Assembly: GCA_963813975.1 (NCBI GenBank)
Contig: CAWFAP010000004.1
Location: forward strand, 372,001 to 436,000
DNA: 64,000 nucleotides
Source of the DNA: RYN-230 sp963813975
GTDB lineage: Bacteria > Actinomycetota > Actinomycetes > Streptosporangiales > Streptosporangiaceae
Direction of reading: 5' to 3'
Shown here piece by piece: positions 9,059 through 17,365 of the stretch. Within the stretch, counting starts at the first letter, position 1. Each line of letters opens with the position of its first letter. Position numbers and translations under genes: made by a program. The notes under the pieces are model-generated. The model searched no databases, was not told the origin of the DNA, and saw nothing but the letters and a program-made list of their open reading frames with translations.

Positions 9059-9637
9059 ATGGCAGGCGATACCCAGATCACCGTGGTCGGCAATCTAGTC
9101 AGCGACCCAGAGCTCCGCTACACCCCGACCGGGGTGGCCGTGGCGAACTTCCGGATCGCGTCGACGCCGCGCACCTTCGACCGGCAGTCGAACGAGTGGA
9201 AGGACGGCGACTCGCTGTTCCTCACCTGCAACGTGTGGCGGCAGGCCGCGGAGAACGTGGCCGAGTCGCTGCAGCGGGGCATGCGGGTCATCGTCCAGGG
9301 GCGGCTGCACCAGCGCTCCTACGAGACCCGCGAAGGCGAGAAGCGCACCGTCTTCGAGGTCGAAGTCGACGACGTCGGCCCCTCCATGCGTAACGCCTCG
9401 GCCAAGGTCACCAAGTCCAACCGCTCCGGCGGTGGCAGCGGCGGCTTTGGTGGCGGTGGCGGCGGTGGCTTCAGCGGCGGCCAGGGCGGCGGCGGTCAGG
9501 CCGGCGGCGGTCAGGCCGGCGGCCAGGGCGGATCCGGCGGGTATGGTGGGTCGTCCGGCGGCCGTGGCGGCGACGATCCCTGGGCCTCGGATTCCGGGTT
9601 CGGCGGCGAGGGGTCAACCGACGAGCCACCGTTCTGA
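9059..9637 (+). CDS. ssb: single-stranded DNA-binding protein
   Basis: 192 residues. The OB fold is at about 1-110 (ITVVGNLVSDPELRYTPTG, LFLTCNVWRQAAENVAESL, GRLHQRSYETREGEKRTV). Then comes a Gly/Gln-rich flexible linker and an acidic tip ending DEPPF, the conserved C-terminal peptide that recruits replication and repair partners. It binds ssDNA as a tetramer during replication and repair. It lies 71 nt after rpsF. The Gly-rich linker (about residues 125-175) consists of GGx repeats encoded by repetitive DNA. Confidence 0.97.
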   Translation: MAGDTQITVVGNLVSDPELRYTPTGVAVANFRIASTPRTFDRQSNEWKDGDSLFLTCNVWRQAAENVAESLQRGMRVIVQGRLHQRSYETREGEKRTVFEVEVDDVGPSMRNASAKVTKSNRSGGGSGGFGGGGGGGFSGGQGGGGQAGGGQAGGQGGSGGYGGSSGGRGGDDPWASDSGFGGEGSTDEPPF

Positions 9638-9771
9638 TCCCCGGCACCTTCGGCGGGTCGCGGGCCCCGGTTCGGGAGAGCTGAGGCCCCGGCGTCCCGC
9701 GCTGGACCGCCACTAAGACAGCAAACCAAACCATCCCCGCCCCGAGCGGGGCTCTCTTCAGGAGCACCATG

Positions 9772-10008
9772 ATGGCGAAAGCACCTATCCGCAAGCCCAG
9801 GAAGAAAGTCTGCCTGTTCTGCCAGGAGAAGATCTCCTACGTGGACTACAAGGACACCGGGCTGCTGCGGAAGTTCATTTCCGACCGGGGCAAGATCCGG
9901 GCCCGTCGAGTCACCGGAAACTGCACCCAGCACCAGCGTGACGTCGCCAAGGCGATCAAGAACGCCCGCGAGATGGCCCTGCTGCCGTACACCAGCACGG
10001 CACGTTGA
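9772..10008 (+). CDS. rpsR: 30S ribosomal protein S18
   Basis: 78 residues beginning MAKAPIRKPRKKVC, with CLFCQEK at the N-terminus and the highly conserved tail KFISDRGKIRARRVTGN...ALLPYTSTAR. Two adjacent ATGs exist (9769 and 9772). The AGGAG at 9760-9764 is better spaced for 9772, and the family starts MAK. Only one CxxC pair is visible, so it is a reduced-cysteine form (C- type) rather than one with a full zinc knuckle. Confidence 0.96.
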   Translation: MAKAPIRKPRKKVCLFCQEKISYVDYKDTGLLRKFISDRGKIRARRVTGNCTQHQRDVAKAIKNAREMALLPYTSTAR

Positions 10009-10030
10009 GGACGGGGAAGGCCGCAAGCTG

Positions 10031-10492
10031 ATGAGTGGCACACCGATGAAACTGATCCTCACCAACGAGGTCACCGGACTGGGTGAGCCGGGTGACGTGG
10101 TCGAGGTCAAGAATGGCTACGGGCGCAATTACCTGATCCCGCGGGGCCTGGCCATGCGCTGGACCCGGGGCGCCGAGAAGCAGATCGAGCTGATCCGGCG
10201 GGCCCGGTCGGCCCGGGACATCCGCAGCCTGGACGACGCCCGGGCCGCGGCCAGGGAACTGGCCGCGCTCACCGTGGTGATCAGGGTCCGGGCGGGCGCC
10301 GCCGGGCGGCTGTTCGGCTCCGTGAGCGCCTCGGACATCGCCGACGCGGTCCGCGCGTCCGGCGGCCCCGAGCTGGACCGGCGGCGCATCGAGATCGCCA
10401 CGCCGATCCGGACCGTGGGCAAGCACCAGGTCACGGTGCGCCTTCACCCCGAGGCGACGGCCACCCTCGAGGTGGAAGTGGCCGAGGCCTGA
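10031..10492 (+). CDS. rplI: 50S ribosomal protein L9
   Basis: 153 residues with the L9 N-terminal signature MKLILTNEVTGLGEPGDVVEVKNGYGRNYLIPRG. The linking helix and C-terminal domain (GRLFGSVSASDIADAV) follow. L9 binds 23S rRNA near the L1 stalk. The ATG at 10031 is preferred because GGGGAAGG lies 10 nt upstream. The ATG at 10046, giving the canonical MKLIL start, is in frame but has no ribosome site of its own. It lies 22 nt downstream of rpsR. Confidence 0.96.
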   Translation: MSGTPMKLILTNEVTGLGEPGDVVEVKNGYGRNYLIPRGLAMRWTRGAEKQIELIRRARSARDIRSLDDARAAARELAALTVVIRVRAGAAGRLFGSVSASDIADAVRASGGPELDRRRIEIATPIRTVGKHQVTVRLHPEATATLEVEVAEA

Positions 10493-10514
10493 CCCGAGGC
10501 TTGACGGGGCCTGA

Positions 10515-10533
10515 GCCGGCCGTAGTGGCCGGG
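10515..10533 (+). terminator. hairpin after rplI, possible terminator
   Basis: CCGGCC (10516-10521), loop GTAGT, GGCCGG (10527-10532) just after the rplI stop. There is no T-run, so it is only a candidate rho-independent or RNA-stabilising hairpin. Confidence 0.35.
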
Positions 10534-10620
10534 CAGGCCGCGGTGACCGCTGGTTGTAGCTGCTGCTTGCGGCTTCCCGTCCGGTGACCGCCGTGTGCTG
10601 CCGCTGACAGCCTGCGGCGG

Positions 10621-10881
10621 TCAGTCGTGCGTGGAGGGTTGCGGATCCTGATCCGTGTACCGGGGCAGCCGCTGGGCGAGCCCCGGATCCAGGTCCGCGA
10701 CCATCGCCCAGATGCCCGCCACGCGCTCCGCCATGGTGTCCGAGGTAGCTGCGATGCCCGAGGTAGCTGCGGTGCCCGGACCAGCGGCCCTGTCCCGGGC
10801 GGCTTCAGCCTGGGCCGCCTCGGCGAGCTCGTCGATCGCCGTCCCGATCATGGCCAGCCGCGGATCGGTCATCGAACACAT
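10621..10881 (-). CDS. small hypothetical protein
   Basis: 86 residues, acidic and helix-rich: MTDPRLAMIGTAIDELAEAAQAEAA, then an Ala/Thr-rich stretch with a small internal repeat (TAATSGIAATSD), then ERVAGIWAMVADLDPGLAQRLPRY. The start may be 10881 or 10872. It is convergent with rplI. Codon use at third positions is GC-rich, which supports coding. The family and function are not recognised. Confidence 0.55.
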   Translation of the reverse strand: MCSMTDPRLAMIGTAIDELAEAAQAEAARDRAAGPGTAATSGIAATSDTMAERVAGIWAMVADLDPGLAQRLPRYTDQDPQPSTHD

Positions 10882-11054
10882 GCTCGGATCCTAGGGGAGC
10901 GGCTGTCATGATCGCCGGTTGTTTCCCGGACTGACCCGCCGCCTGTCCCGGTCCGGGAGGATCCCCGCGCGCCATCCCGTGTCACGCCTCCCGGGCCGGG
11001 TGATCCGGGGGCGCACTCTAGCACCGGATCTCACGTTTGACGTCACCCTCCGTA

Positions 11055-11248
11055 TGTGGATAACTCGGCGTCCCGTGTGGACGGACAATGGCCTGCGTGG
11101 TTTTTTCCGCGCACATCCGGTGGACGGCATAACCGCAGGCCGTGACCATGCGGGTGCGGTGGGCATTGGCTTCGTCCCCAGCTGTATCCCCAGGCTGCGC
11201 ACAGCGCCGGCGGCGTGTCTGCACAGGCTGTCCACAGACCTGTGCACA
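11055..11248. promoter_or_regulatory. cluster of DnaA-box-like 9-mers upstream of dnaB
   Basis: The 487-bp gap between the small hypothetical gene and dnaB holds no convincing gene. It contains TGTGGATAA (11055-11063), which is the exact complement of the consensus DnaA box TTATCCACA. It also contains CTGTCCACA (11228-11236), one base from the high-GC actinomycete form TTGTCCACA, and CTGTGCACA (11240-11248) and weaker relatives between them. These could be DnaA sites regulating dnaB. No dnaA or dnaN is nearby, so this is unlikely to be oriC. Confidence 0.5.
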
Positions 11249-11368
11249 GCACGATTGGACGTCCCCGCGAGCCGCCACCAAACTGTCAGACCGGGCGACT
11301 ACAACAGGGGTAGGCCGGCGCAACGGCGACGGTCCGGGGTGCTCTGCTTCACGGGGAGGTGATGGCTG

Positions 11369-14300
11369 GTGAGCGTGGCCGAAATCGCTCCTCGGGGGGA
11401 GAGTTTCGATCGGACGCCGCCACACGATGTGGCCGCGGAGCAGTGCGTCCTCGGTGGGATGCTGCTGTCCAAGGACGCGATCTCGGACGTGATGGAGACC
11501 ATCCGGCCAGACGATCATTACCGGCCCGCGCACCAGATCATCCACGAAGCCATCCTCGAACTGTACGGGCGGGGTGAGCCCGCCGATGCGGTCACCGTTT
11601 CCGACCTCCTGAACAAGCGGGGCGAGCTGGCCCGCGTAGGCGGCCCCAGCTACCTGCACACGCTCATCGCGTCCGTGCCCACGGCGGCCAACGCCGGGTA
11701 CTACGCCCGGATCGTCCGTGAGCGCGCCATCCTCCGCCGCCTGGTCGAGGTCGGCACCCGCATCGTCCAGCTCGGCTACTCCGGCGACGGTGAGGCCGAC
11801 GAACTCGTGGACCGGGCCCAGGCCGAGGTCTACGGGGTCACCGAGCGCCGGGTGAGCGAGGACTACCTGCCGCTGTCCGACATCATGCCCGGCGCCCTGG
11901 ACGAGATCGAGGCCATCGGCAGCCGCGGCGGGAACATGACCGGGGTGCCCACCGGGTTCGCGGACCTGGACTCGCTCACCAACGGGCTGCACGCCGGCCA
12001 GATGGTCGTCATCGCGGCCAGGCCTGCGATTGGCAAGGCACTGGCCCTCGACACACCGCTCGCCACACCGGGCGGCTGGACCACAATGGGTGAGATCCGG
12101 GTCGGGGACCACCTCATCGGAGCCGACGGCCGCCCGGTCGCCGTTGTCGCGGCCACCGAGGTGATGCAGGGCCGGCCCTGCTACGAGGTGGAGTTCTCGG
12201 ACGGCGAGATCATCGTCGCCGACGCCGAGCACCAGTGGGCGACGTGGGACAGGCGTACCCGAGAGGCCTACGACTACCATCGTGGGCCAGGCACGCCCAG
12301 CTACCCGGATGACTGGCCGTCGTGGACGTCATCTCGGGCGTCTCGTCAGCGGTACGGTCCTGGCGAGCGGGCACAGATGCGCAGCCTGCGGGCGGCCGGG
12401 ATGTCATCGGCACAGGTGGGCACAATCCTTGGGCGTACAGCCATAGCCATCGAGCAGCGGTGGACCCGCGCCGAAGATGCCGCAGGCAGCGACGTGCAAG
12501 CCATACCTCGGACAACCCAGGAGATTGCTTCAACCCTTCGGGTTCGGGGCGAGAGGAACCACGCGATACCGGCGGCGAAGCCTCTTCTCCTACCCGAAGC
12601 CGATCTAGCTTTCGACCCTTATGTCCTGGGCTACCTCTTGGGCGACGGCGACACTGCGGGACGCGGCCGGGTGGCGTGTCATCCCAGTGACCGCTCCTGG
12701 CTTATGGAGGAGTTCGGGGCGCTCGGCTACAGCGTTGGCGCCTACGCAGATCCTGGACATTTCTACGTGAGAGGAATCAGTAAGCTATGGGGATCGCTTG
12801 GTCTGGCGGAGGGCAAGCACATCCCGGCTGGCTACCTGCGCAGTTCCTCGGCCCAGCGGCTCGCGCTAGTGCAGGGGCTGATCGATTCGGACGGTGGCGT
12901 CGATAATCACGGCTGCTACCGCTTTACCAACTCCAGTCGGCGCCTGATCGATGGTTTTGCGCAGCTGATTACAAGCCTGGGCTGCGTTGCGCGAGTGAGG
13001 CGCCGAGCTCCGCGCATGCGGGCAGGACGGCAGAATCGGGAATCCTGGGAAGTTGTCGTGCCGGCGTTTCTGCCCCTGGCCCGGCTTCCCCGCAAAGCGC
13101 TCGCGGCACGCCACGACTGGGGCCGCGAGCAGGCTGGCCGCTACATCGTGGATGTGCGTCCCGTGCCTTCGGAGCCAGTGCGTTGCGTTCAGGTGAACAG
13201 CCCTGATCATTTGTACCTGGCTGGCCGGAGCATGATTCCCACGCATAACTCCACGCTGGCCCTGGACCTGGCTCGATCTGCGGCCATTAAGCACAGTCTG
13301 CCGACCGTGATCTTCAGCCTGGAGATGAGCCGCAACGAGATCACCATGCGGCTGCTGTCGGCGGAGTCCCGGGTGTCCCTGCACAGCATGCGGACCGGGC
13401 AGATGGGTGAGGAGGACTGGGCCACGCTCGCCCGCCGGATGAGCGAAGTCGTGGACGCGCCGCTCTACATCGACGACTCGCCGAACATGTCGATGATGGA
13501 GATCCGGGCCAAGTGCCGGCGGCTGAAGCAGCGCCAGGGCCTCAGACTGGTGATCATCGACTACCTGCAGCTGATGAGCTCTCCCAAGCGGGTCGAGAAC
13601 CGGCAGCAGGAAGTATCGGAGATGTCCCGGTCGCTCAAGCTGCTGGCCAAGGAAATCGACGTCCCGGTGATCGCGATCTCCCAGCTCAACCGCGGACCGG
13701 AGCAGCGCAACGACAAGAAGCCCCTCCTCTCCGACCTTCGCGAATCCGGTTGCCTGACTGCGGACACCCGGATCCTGCGGGCCGACACCGGGGCCGAGGT
13801 CACGCTGGGCGAACTAGTGGCCAGCGGTGAGCGCGACATCGCGGTCTGGTCGCTGGACGAGAGGTTGCGGCTCATCCCGCGGACCATGACCCATGCCTTC
13901 CCCAGCGGGGTCAAAGAGGTGTTCCGGGTCCGTCTCCGCTCCGGCCGTGAGGTGCAAGCCACCGCTAACCATCCGTTCCTCACCGTCAACGGATGGCATC
14001 CGCTGGGCGCCCTCCGCATCGGATCCCGCGTTGCCGTGCCCCGGCATACCCCCGGGCCGATCGATCTGCGATCCATGACAGAAGCGGACGTCATCGCGCA
14101 CGCTCGCCGCGTGAGCGATGATCCGTCCAGGCAGTCCGTCCCCGCCGCGTTCTTTTCTGCCCCCCGAACCCAGGTCGCGCTGTTCCTGCGTCATCTCTGG
14201 AGCACCGGTGGCTGTATCTCCTGGGATGTGGACGGCGACTCCTGCGTTTACTACGTCTCGTCGAACCGTCAGCTGGTCGATGACCTCGCCCGGCTCCTGC

Positions 14301-15028
14301 TGCGCTTCAACGTCATGACGAGGATCGCCCAAGTGCGCGGCGGCCGGGCCCGGCGCTGCTACCGGCTGGTCGTGGACAGCCCTGAGGATCAGATGAGGTT
14401 CCTGGACGGTATTGAGATTCCGGGCACAGGCGGCCGCATCGCCGAGCTTGCGCGGGAGAGACTCCGGGATGTGCGGGATGCCGGGGACGCTCAGGGGCGG
14501 GTTCCCGGAGACGTCTGGGAGCGCCTGCGTGGCGCGATGGAGGGCGGCCCTTCCCGGCTCCGTGAGGCGGAACTGGCGGCCGGTGCCCTCGGGGATAGAG
14601 CATCTGACCACGGATCAGCAGGTCGGGGATTTCGCCGCGGTGCCCTGCTGAAGGACGCGCCTGCACGGCAACCGCTCTCTCAGGTGGCCACGATCCTTGA
14701 TGACGCCGACCTCGAGATGGTGGCCACCAACGACGTGTTCTGGGACGAGATCGCGGCTGTGGAGAGCGTCGGCGAGCAGCCGGTGTACGACGCAACCGTC
14801 CCGGGCACGCACAACTTCGTGGCCAACGGGATCAGCCTGCATAACAGCATCGAGCAGGACTCGGACGTGGTGATCTTGCTTCACCGGGAGGATGCGTACG
14901 AGCGGGAGTCCCCGCGGGCCGGTGAGGCGGACCTGATCGTGGCCAAGCACCGCAACGGGCCGACCGCTACCGTGACCGTGGCCTTCCAGGGGCATTATAG
15001 CCGTTTCGTCGATATGGCTCCCGGCTGA
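11369..15028 (+). CDS. dnaB: replicative DNA helicase DnaB with two inteins
   Basis: A 1219-residue precursor; removing both inteins leaves a 450-residue helicase, the normal DnaB length. Extein 1 (1-223) has the N-terminal DnaB domain (HDVAAEQCVLGGMLLSKDAI) and reaches the Walker A loop, ARPAIGK. Extein 2 (628-794) resumes STLALDLARSAA and holds FSLEMSRNEITMRLL, the Walker B segment LVIIDYLQLM and ISQLNRGPEQR up to LRESG. Extein 3 (1160-1219) is SIEQDSDVVILLHRE...FVDMAPG. The hexamer unwinds DNA at the fork. The GTG at 11369 follows a GGGGAGGTGATGG site. Activity depends on both inteins splicing, because each one interrupts the ATPase domain. Confidence 0.96.
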   Translation: MSVAEIAPRGESFDRTPPHDVAAEQCVLGGMLLSKDAISDVMETIRPDDHYRPAHQIIHEAILELYGRGEPADAVTVSDLLNKRGELARVGGPSYLHTLIASVPTAANAGYYARIVRERAILRRLVEVGTRIVQLGYSGDGEADELVDRAQAEVYGVTERRVSEDYLPLSDIMPGALDEIEAIGSRGGNMTGVPTGFADLDSLTNGLHAGQMVVIAARPAIGKALALDTPLATPGGWTTMGEIRVGDHLIGADGRPVAVVAATEVMQGRPCYEVEFSDGEIIVADAEHQWATWDRRTREAYDYHRGPGTPSYPDDWPSWTSSRASRQRYGPGERAQMRSLRAAGMSSAQVGTILGRTAIAIEQRWTRAEDAAGSDVQAIPRTTQEIASTLRVRGERNHAIPAAKPLLLPEADLAFDPYVLGYLLGDGDTAGRGRVACHPSDRSWLMEEFGALGYSVGAYADPGHFYVRGISKLWGSLGLAEGKHIPAGYLRSSSAQRLALVQGLIDSDGGVDNHGCYRFTNSSRRLIDGFAQLITSLGCVARVRRRAPRMRAGRQNRESWEVVVPAFLPLARLPRKALAARHDWGREQAGRYIVDVRPVPSEPVRCVQVNSPDHLYLAGRSMIPTHNSTLALDLARSAAIKHSLPTVIFSLEMSRNEITMRLLSAESRVSLHSMRTGQMGEEDWATLARRMSEVVDAPLYIDDSPNMSMMEIRAKCRRLKQRQGLRLVIIDYLQLMSSPKRVENRQQEVSEMSRSLKLLAKEIDVPVIAISQLNRGPEQRNDKKPLLSDLRESGCLTADTRILRADTGAEVTLGELVASGERDIAVWSLDERLRLIPRTMTHAFPSGVKEVFRVRLRSGREVQATANHPFLTVNGWHPLGALRIGSRVAVPRHTPGPIDLRSMTEADVIAHARRVSDDPSRQSVPAAFFSAPRTQVALFLRHLWSTGGCISWDVDGDSCVYYVSSNRQLVDDLARLLLRFNVMTRIAQVRGGRARRCYRLVVDSPEDQMRFLDGIEIPGTGGRIAELARERLRDVRDAGDAQGRVPGDVWERLRGAMEGGPSRLREAELAAGALGDRASDHGSAGRGFRRGALLKDAPARQPLSQVATILDDADLEMVATNDVFWDEIAAVESVGEQPVYDATVPGTHNFVANGISLHNSIEQDSDVVILLHREDAYERESPRAGEADLIVAKHRNGPTATVTVAFQGHYSRFVDMAPG
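12038..13249 (+). mobile_element. DnaB intein 1, class 3, LAGLIDADG endonuclease
   Basis: Residues 224-627 (404 aa), inserted between GK and S of the Walker A motif. It begins with Ala, not Cys/Ser (ALALDTPLATPGGWTTMGEI), so standard class 1 chemistry is impossible. The class 3 W-C-T set is present: Trp290 in EHQW, Cys606 in RCVQVNS and Thr625 in PTHN; it ends His626-Asn627 before Ser. Two dodecapeptide motifs are visible, LGYLLGDGD and LVQGLIDSDGG, so the homing endonuclease may be active. An extra helix-turn-helix-like segment (LRAAGMSSAQVGTILG) lies between the splicing block and the endonuclease. Codon use in the endonuclease part is less GC-biased than in the exteins, suggesting transfer. 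Confidence 0.93.
13751..14845 (+). mobile_element. DnaB intein 2, class 1, endonuclease apparently decayed
   Basis: Residues 795-1159 (365 aa), between LRESG and SIEQDSD, the site also used by the M. tuberculosis DnaB intein. It starts Cys795 (CLTADTRILRADTGAEV), has block B TANHPFLTVNGWHPLG, and ends VPGTHNFVANGISLHN before Ser, all class 1 features. One LAGLIDADG-like motif is seen (LFLRHLWSTGGCI). The region where the first motif should lie reads VIAHARRVSDDPSRQ, and the usual block of about 50-80 residues after it is missing. Splicing residues are intact, so the intein probably still splices but no longer homes. Confidence 0.9.
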
Positions 15029-15100
15029 GGTGTCGTCTGTAGGGTCTCAATGATCTTGGCCACGGTCTGACCAGTTGGCCACTTGGATGAGACGTCGCCG

Positions 15101-15745
15101 TCAGGGTCGCAGGTAGCGCAAGACGGCGAGCACCCGCCGGTTGTCGGTTTCGGAGGCCGGGAGGCCCAGCTTGGCGAAGATGCTGGCGACATGCTTTTCC
15201 ACCGTCCCGAGGGACAGGACGAGAGCGTCCGCGATGCCCGCGTTGGAGCGGCCCTCGGCCATCAGGGCCAGCACGTCACGCTCCCGGGCGGTGAGCGGGC
15301 CCAGCCCGCCGGAGCGGCGGCTGGCGGCCAGAAGGTGGCGGACCACCTCGGGGTCGAGCGCGGTACCGCCGGCGGCGATCCGGGTCACCGCGTCGGTGAA
15401 TGCGTCCACGTCAGCGACCCGGTCTTTCAGCAGGTAGCCCACGCCTGCCGGGCTGGCGCTCAGCAGCCGGGCCGCGTACCCGGTCTCGATGTACTGCGAC
15501 AGCACCAGCACCGCGGTGCCCGGATGGGCCCGGCGCAGCTCGACCGCGGCCCGCAGCCCCTCATCGGTCCAGGTGGGCGGCATCCGGATATCGGCGATGA
15601 CCACGTCGGGGTGATGCTCCGCGACCGCCGCCAGTAGGGCGGCGCCGTCAGCGACCGCGGCGCACACCTGGTGGCCCTCGTCTTGTAGCAGCCGGACCAG
15701 CCCGGCCCGGAACAAGGCGGCGTCCTCGGCGATCACGATGCGCAT
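15101..15745 (-). CDS. NarL/FixJ-type response regulator
   Basis: 214 residues. The receiver domain (MRIVIAEDAALFRAGLVRLL) has the phospho-acceptor Asp in VVIADIRMP. The C-terminal LuxR-type helix-turn-helix reads LTARERDVLALMAEGRSNAGIADAL...TVEKHVASIFAKLGL. The start codon is 10 nt after the stop of the partner histidine kinase gene, so they are translationally close. The pair follows an ABC exporter in the same direction, which suggests the system senses the export substrate or envelope stress. Confidence 0.93.
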   Translation of the reverse strand: MRIVIAEDAALFRAGLVRLLQDEGHQVCAAVADGAALLAAVAEHHPDVVIADIRMPPTWTDEGLRAAVELRRAHPGTAVLVLSQYIETGYAARLLSASPAGVGYLLKDRVADVDAFTDAVTRIAAGGTALDPEVVRHLLAASRRSGGLGPLTARERDVLALMAEGRSNAGIADALVLSLGTVEKHVASIFAKLGLPASETDNRRVLAVLRYLRP

Positions 15746-15755
15746 CGGCCTGCTC

Positions 15756-17111
15756 TCATGTGTGCAGCGGCAACTCGACGGTGACCCGGGTCGGCCCGCC
15801 GGGCGGGCTGGTGATGTCCAGGCGGCCGTCAACGACGGCGGCCCGCTGGGCGAGCCCGGCCAGGCCGCTGCCGCGGCCTGGGGCCGCCCCGCCGCGGCCG
15901 TCGTCGGTGATCGTCAGCACCAGCAGCCCCGCTCGCTGCGACACGTCGATCGTGATCGTGGCCGCGGCGCTGTGCTTGGCGGCGTTGGCCAGCAGTTCGG
16001 CGGCGCAGAAATAGGCGATCGCCTCGATCGCTGGCGCCGGCCGGTCCGGCAGCCGGCAGGCCAGCCGGGCCGGGATGGCGCTGTCGGCGGCCAGGCTGGC
16101 CAGGGCGTCGGGCAGGCCGTTGTCCAGCACCGGCGGGTGAATGCCCCGGGCCAGTTCGCGGAGCTCGCCGAGCGCGTCGCGGGCGCCCTGCAAGGCGGTG
16201 TTGACCAGTTCGCGGGCCGCGTCGGCGTCTCGCACCGCGCCTGAGTCGCCGAGTTTCTTCTTCGCCATGCCGAGGTTCATCGCCAGCGTGGCGAGCCGGA
16301 TCTGCGCGCCGTCGTGCAGGTCGCGTTCCAGGCGCCGCAGCCGCGTGGCGGCGTCGTCGACCGCCAGCGCCCGGGTCCGTTCCAGGTCCGCCAGCCGCCC
16401 GGGGCTGAGCAGGCCGCGGATCAGCCGCCGGTCGGCGGCCACCACCGTCCTGGTCACCCAGGGCGCGGCCAGCACCATCCCGGCCCCGGCGGCGAACGCG
16501 GCGAACGTGCCGGGAAAGGTCGCGACGGTGAAGTGGCCCTGGCCGATCCAGTCGAATGGCGTGATGACCGGCACTGGGCTCAGCCGCGTGCCGGGGGAAT
16601 GGTTGCGGAACGACAGCCACCAGAACGGGTAGGTCAGGTTGGCCAGCCCGGCGCCCCACAACACCGCGACGGCAAAACACTCAAGCAGCATGACCGGGCA
16701 CTTCAGCAGCAGGTATGCCAGGGCCCGCCAGCCGGGACCGTCGGCGATACGGGCCGCCAGCCCGCGGCTGGCCAGCGGCGGCGGCACCGCGACCTGCTCG
16801 CCGAGCAGCCAGCCCGCCAGCCCGCGGCAGGCCGCGGTGAGCCTGCGGGCGGCGCCGGTCGTCACCAGGAGCACCGTCAACAGCGCCGCGACACCCACAC
16901 CAGCGGCCACCGCCTGCCCGGACGGGTTCCCGTCCGCCACCCACGGCGGCCCGGAACCCAGCAGCAACCCAGCATCCACCGTGGCGAAGAAACCCGCCAG
17001 CGGGATGAACACGCCGAACGGCAGCGTCAGGACGCAGAACGCCACCTCGCGGCGGGCACGGCCGGTGAACGGCCCGCGCAGGACGGGGGTCACCAAGCTC
17101 ACGGCGTCCAT
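15756..17111 (-). CDS. NarL-type sensor histidine kinase
   Basis: 451 residues. The N-terminal half has about four to five membrane helices (VAFCVLTLPFGVFIPLAGFF, AAGVGVAALLTVLLVTT, LLLKCPVMLLECFAVAVLWG, TFAAFAAGAGMVLAAPW). The HisKA_3 dimerisation helix carries the phospho-His in LERDLHDGAQIRLATL. The C-terminal ATPase shows the N box AAELLANAAKHSAA and a GRG-SGLAGL glycine loop. It phosphorylates the adjacent response regulator. Fused membrane helices rather than a large sensor domain suggest intramembrane sensing, as in ABC-linked two-component systems. Confidence 0.92.
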   Translation of the reverse strand: MDAVSLVTPVLRGPFTGRARREVAFCVLTLPFGVFIPLAGFFATVDAGLLLGSGPPWVADGNPSGQAVAAGVGVAALLTVLLVTTGAARRLTAACRGLAGWLLGEQVAVPPPLASRGLAARIADGPGWRALAYLLLKCPVMLLECFAVAVLWGAGLANLTYPFWWLSFRNHSPGTRLSPVPVITPFDWIGQGHFTVATFPGTFAAFAAGAGMVLAAPWVTRTVVAADRRLIRGLLSPGRLADLERTRALAVDDAATRLRRLERDLHDGAQIRLATLAMNLGMAKKKLGDSGAVRDADAARELVNTALQGARDALGELRELARGIHPPVLDNGLPDALASLAADSAIPARLACRLPDRPAPAIEAIAYFCAAELLANAAKHSAAATITIDVSQRAGLLVLTITDDGRGGAAPGRGSGLAGLAQRAAVVDGRLDITSPPGGPTRVTVELPLHT

Positions 17112-17127
17112 AAGCGCATTGTCCCGC

Positions 17128-17357
17128 TTACGCGTCCCGGCGGCTCAGCAGCCAGCCGCCGACCACCAGCCGCATCACGGCATAGCCGCAGATGATGCTC
17201 AGCCCGGCCCACGGCGGCAGCGTGACCCCGCCTGCGGCTGGGTAGCGCCCAGCGAGCGCAGCGTACGCAGCTTGATCCATTCCACCCGCGCTGCCTGGCG
17301 GAAGCCGTAGTGCCCTGGCGGAAGCCGCGACGTCGTCACGATCGCAGTTATGACGTC
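17128..17357 (-). pseudogene. internally deleted remnant of a second ABC-2 permease
   Basis: A fragment immediately downstream of the intact permease. The sequence still encodes an N-terminus like that gene (PPGHYGFRQAARVEWIKLRTLRS against PRGHYRFWHVARMEWIKLRTLRS). It then jumps, with a frame change, to a matching C-terminus (GLSIICGYAVMRLVVGGWLLSRRDA). About 200 central residues are missing. A ribosome-site-like GGAGG remains in front, but the position aligned with the intact gene's ATG reads ATA (17349-17351). It looks like a tandem permease duplicate that decayed. Confidence 0.7.
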
Positions 17358-17365
17358 CTCCGATT

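Noticed and set aside
9420..9600. Tandem repeat element inside ssb
   Set aside because: The GGC-rich repeats encode the normal Gly-rich linker of actinobacterial SSB.
11055..11248. Replication origin (oriC)
   Set aside because: DnaA-like boxes are present but there are no dnaA, dnaN, rpmH or gidB genes, and there is no AT-rich unwinding element nearby.
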